Shown here piece by piece: positions 61,568 to 64,000 of a stretch of 64,000 bases of DNA. Source of the stretch: Hymenobacter lucidus. Lineage in GTDB: Bacteria; Bacteroidota; Bacteroidia; Cytophagales; Hymenobacteraceae. Each line of letters opens with the position of its first letter. The stretch's first letter is position 1. A program made the translations under genes and the position numbers. The stretch covers positions 992,001 to 1,056,000 of the forward strand of contig NZ_JAJADR010000001.1 in NCBI RefSeq assembly GCF_020447265.1, given 5' to 3'. The notes under the pieces were generated by a model that had not been told where the DNA came from, did no database searches, and saw only the letters and a list, made by a program, of their open reading frames with translations.

Positions 61568-63604
61568 TTACTTACCAATTACCTTAAACTCTGTCCGGCG
61601 GTTGAGCTGGCGGCCACCTTTGGTATTGTTGGTGGCCACAGGCTGCGTGTCGCCGTAGCCGGCAAAGGTGAGGCGGCCTTTGTCGACGCCTTTAGCTACC
61701 AGATAGTCTACTACGGCTTTGGCCCGGCGCTGGCTCAGGTCCTTGTTGTATTCGGCTTTGCCCACGTTGTCGGTGTGGCCCGATATTTCCAGCCGTAGGG
61801 CTGGAGTTTCCACCATCAGTTTTTGCAGGCGCTCCAACTCGGCGGTGCTTTCCTTGCGCAGCGTGGCTTTGTCGAAGTCGAAGAAAATGTTGTTGAGCAC
61901 CACTTTCACGCCCACGTCCAGCTTCTTGAGGGCAATGTCTTTCACGACTTCCGAGTACGCCGCGCCGGCCGGCAAATCGAAGTTTTCGGAGTGAAACAGG
62001 TAGCCTTCCTGCCGAACCACAATGCCGTAGTTGACGCCCGAGGGCAACGATACCAGGTAGCGGCCCGACTGTGCGTTGGCCCGGAAGGAGGCAATCAGCT
62101 CGTTGCGCGAGTTGTCGACTACATCGATGGTAGCTTCCAGGGGCTGCTTGGAGGCTGCATCCGTCACCACGCCTTTGAGAATGGTAACTTGAGCCGTAGC
62201 AATGGGCACTGGTGGAGCCAACGATGCTTCTTTCACTGGCTGAGCACGGGAGGCCAGCAACTGGTCTTCCTGCGACAGAACCGGCGGCTTTTCGGCGCCT
62301 AAAAACGTAATCTGGTAGATGTCCTTGGAGCCCAGGCCATCGTCGCGGAATGAGGAATAGTAGCCGTGGCGGCCCGAAGCTGAAATCACGAAGAACACGT
62401 CGTCGTCGGGGGTATTAATAGGCCAGCCCAGGTTTTCGGGCTCACTCCACTTGCCGTTTTCGAACACCGACTTGAAGATGTCATAGCCGCCCATCGAGTT
62501 GTGGCCCTCGGAGCTGAAATACATAGTCTTGCCATCGGGGTGCAGAAATACGCCTTCCTCGCCGTAGGGAGTGTTGATGGTGGAACCCAGATTGATGGCG
62601 GGGCCCCGGCCATCGATTTCCACCTTATATATATCCCGGTTGCCGATGCCGCCGGGTTTGTCGCTCACAAAATACAGGCTGCGGCCGTCGGGCGTGTAAG
62701 CCGCCGACGACTCGTGGGCCCGGCTGTTGATGCGCGGGCCCATTTTCTCGGGCTTGCGCCAGGCGGCCCCGCGCAGCTCGGCTTCCTGCAGGTCGCCGCC
62801 GTTGTCTTCCACATACACCAGCATCCGCTGCCCGTCGGGGGCCAGGCCCACGGTAGCATCGTGGCCTTCATTGTTGACGGGCTTGCCCAGGTTGCGGGCC
62901 GCCGACCAGCCCGAGGCGGTGCGGGTGCTTTGGTAGATGTCTTCGAAGAAGCCGCCGGTTTCGGGGTCCCGCTCCTTACCGGTCGAGTTGTCGCGGCGGG
63001 AGGTGAAGAGAATTACCGATTCGTCGGCGGAAATAACGGCGCCGTAGTCGGCGTAGGGCGAGTTGATGGCCGCGCCAATGTTGTCGATAAATACTCGAGA
63101 AGGATTTTTCTCCAGCTTCTGCCCGTTTTCACACTCCTTTATCTTCTTGCTGATTGAGGCCAGCAGCGCCGCCGAGTTTTTGCCGGCTACGGCCGGCTGG
63201 GCGGCTTTGTACTCAGCAATAGCCTCGGTCCACTTGGCATTCAGGTGCAAGCCCTGACCCAGCAGGTAGTGGATGCGCGGGTCAATATCGGAGTTGAGCT
63301 GATAGGCTTTCTGCAGGTAGGGCAAAGCGCGCGGCTTATAGCCCGAGTGCAGGTAACAGTCGCCGATGCGCAGGTTGAGGCGGGCGTTGTTGGGGTTGAA
63401 CTTCTGGGCTTCCAGGTAGTGGGGCAGGGCCTGCTCATAGCGCGGCGGGTCCATGTCGTACCACTCGTCGCCGGTCTTTACTTCCCGTTGGGCCTCTTTC
63501 AGGCCGTCCTTGTTGGACTTGAAATTGTCTTTGTCGAACTCCACGTTCTGGGCCACGGCTACGTGAGCCAGCAAAACCAGGGCGACCAGTAAGAATTTAG
63601 GCAT
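61568..63604 (-). CDS. PorE-like T9SS component (TPR / WD40-like / CRD / OmpA)
   Basis: A 678-aa exported protein. Signal peptide PKFLLVALVLLAHVAVA; TPR part (about 45-150; YEQALPHYLEAQKFNPNN, SGYKPRALPYLQKAY); PD40/WD40-like propeller (about 180-440; NSPYADYGAVISADE, ADGRSLYFVS-like repeats); carboxypeptidase-regulatory domain (about 475-555, ILKGVVTDAASKQPLEATI); and OmpA-like peptidoglycan-binding domain (about 565-678; FFDFDKATLRKESTAELERL, ISGHTDNVGKAEYNKDLSQR, LNRRTEF). This four-part order matches PorE, which links the type IX secretion system to peptidoglycan. ATG at 63604. Confidence 0.85.
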   Translation of the reverse strand: MPKFLLVALVLLAHVAVAQNVEFDKDNFKSNKDGLKEAQREVKTGDEWYDMDPPRYEQALPHYLEAQKFNPNNARLNLRIGDCYLHSGYKPRALPYLQKAYQLNSDIDPRIHYLLGQGLHLNAKWTEAIAEYKAAQPAVAGKNSAALLASISKKIKECENGQKLEKNPSRVFIDNIGAAINSPYADYGAVISADESVILFTSRRDNSTGKERDPETGGFFEDIYQSTRTASGWSAARNLGKPVNNEGHDATVGLAPDGQRMLVYVEDNGGDLQEAELRGAAWRKPEKMGPRINSRAHESSAAYTPDGRSLYFVSDKPGGIGNRDIYKVEIDGRGPAINLGSTINTPYGEEGVFLHPDGKTMYFSSEGHNSMGGYDIFKSVFENGKWSEPENLGWPINTPDDDVFFVISASGRHGYYSSFRDDGLGSKDIYQITFLGAEKPPVLSQEDQLLASRAQPVKEASLAPPVPIATAQVTILKGVVTDAASKQPLEATIDVVDNSRNELIASFRANAQSGRYLVSLPSGVNYGIVVRQEGYLFHSENFDLPAGAAYSEVVKDIALKKLDVGVKVVLNNIFFDFDKATLRKESTAELERLQKLMVETPALRLEISGHTDNVGKAEYNKDLSQRRAKAVVDYLVAKGVDKGRLTFAGYGDTQPVATNNTKGGRQLNRRTEFKVIGK

Positions 63605-63658
63605 GAGGGCAGCTTTCGGGCGGAAAAAACAGCGGGGGATAAGAAGCATACAGGAGCC

Positions 63659-64000
63659 TTACTCGGCGGCACCGCAGCCGGAGTTGGCGGCGTAGCTGGA
63701 ACCAGTTTCCAGGCCAAGCTCGGCGGCTTTCTGCCAGTCCTGGCAGGCGCCGGGGGCGTCGCGCAGCATTTCGCGGGCGTGGCCCCGGTTCATGTAGGCT
63801 TCGGCGTACTGGGCATTAAGGGCAATAGCCTTGGCCGCGTCGGCGGCGGCTTTCTTGTAGTCTTCGAGCTTGAGGTAGGCAGCGGCGCGGTTGTTCCAGG
63901 CGAAGGCGTAGCTGCCGTCCAGCTCAATGGCCTTGCTGAAATCTTCCACGGCCCCCTTGTAGTCACCGGCGTCGTAGCGGGTGCTGCCGCGGTTGGTAAA
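63659..64000 (-). CDS. TPR-repeat protein (5' end cut by window)
   Basis: At least 114 codons, with the N-terminus beyond the right edge. Three TPR motifs are visible: NRGSTRYDAGDYKGAVEDF, AWNNRAAAYLKLEDYKKAAA and AYMNRGHAREMLRDAPGACQ, closing with NSGCGAAE. It is directly upstream of the PorE-like gene on the same strand (54 bases), so it is likely in the same operon. The full protein is probably a secretion- or envelope-associated TPR protein. Confidence 0.85.
   Translation of the reverse strand, partial: FTNRGSTRYDAGDYKGAVEDFSKAIELDGSYAFAWNNRAAAYLKLEDYKKAAADAAKAIALNAQYAEAYMNRGHAREMLRDAPGACQDWQKAAELGLETGSSYAANSGCGAAE

Overview
The window looks like chromosome from a GC-rich member of the Bacteroidota, most like Hymenobacter (Cytophagales). 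The reasons are a T9SS type-B sorted protein, a PorE-like T9SS component, a fused SecDF, a TonB receptor under a TPP riboswitch, Ferritin_2-type desiccation proteins, promoters of the Bacteroidota form TAnnTTTG, and little Shine-Dalgarno signal. I see no rRNA, tRNA, CRISPR array, transposase or prophage gene. Most genes are housekeeping, with several accessory blocks. A gene is cut at each end of the window.

Layout. 0-6 kb: a PpiC-type foldase lipoprotein (cut), a three-gene partner-switching operon (SpoIIE-type phosphatase, STAS protein, RsbW-like kinase) and guaB. 6-15 kb: hrpB, a rhodanese, a nicotinamide riboside salvage pair (pnuC and a NadR-like kinase), an epimerase-like protein, a GNAT, and a TPP riboswitch driving a TonB receptor. 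15-24 kb: an APC permease, a glutaryl-CoA-dehydrogenase-like enzyme, a permuted acyl-carrier-like protein, two pairs of paralogous small exported proteins, a DUF4268 protein, a lone HIRAN protein and a hypothetical. 24-34 kb: ruvB, queG, two copies of a ferritin-like gene pair, batD-like, aroC and an Nfu protein. 34-40 kb: a T9SS cargo protein, a cytochrome c/YceI/DUF5777 operon, and an ECF sigma factor with a membrane/beta-barrel partner. 40-52.5 kb: secDF, udk, rdgB, rpmE2, a GlmU-like protein, holB, hemC, a DUF2238 protein, a cyclophilin and an RmlD-like reductase.

The most unusual block is 52.8-59.1 kb. A 50-codon Gly-rich peptide frame lies at the head of an operon for an oligopeptide importer (binding lipoprotein plus two permeases, no ATPase). 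A large helical TPR-like protein is transcribed divergently, and the AT-rich space between holds two palindromes. This resembles the logic of Gram-positive peptide quorum sensing (export, Opp import, TPR receptor), but the function here is inference. 59-64 kb holds a small exported protein, a LytTR response regulator, a REC-Hpt protein, the PorE homolog and a TPR protein (cut).

Intergenic spaces carry a striking set of inverted repeats. At two sites a long outer inverted repeat (33-34 nt arms) encloses a separate terminator-like hairpin. Other repeats (GTAGAGACGC type, GTGAGATGGT type) lie directly against stop codons. Start codons were chosen by family alignment and promoter position; in several genes the first possible start lies inside a promoter, a riboswitch or a neighbouring gene, so a downstream start is given.
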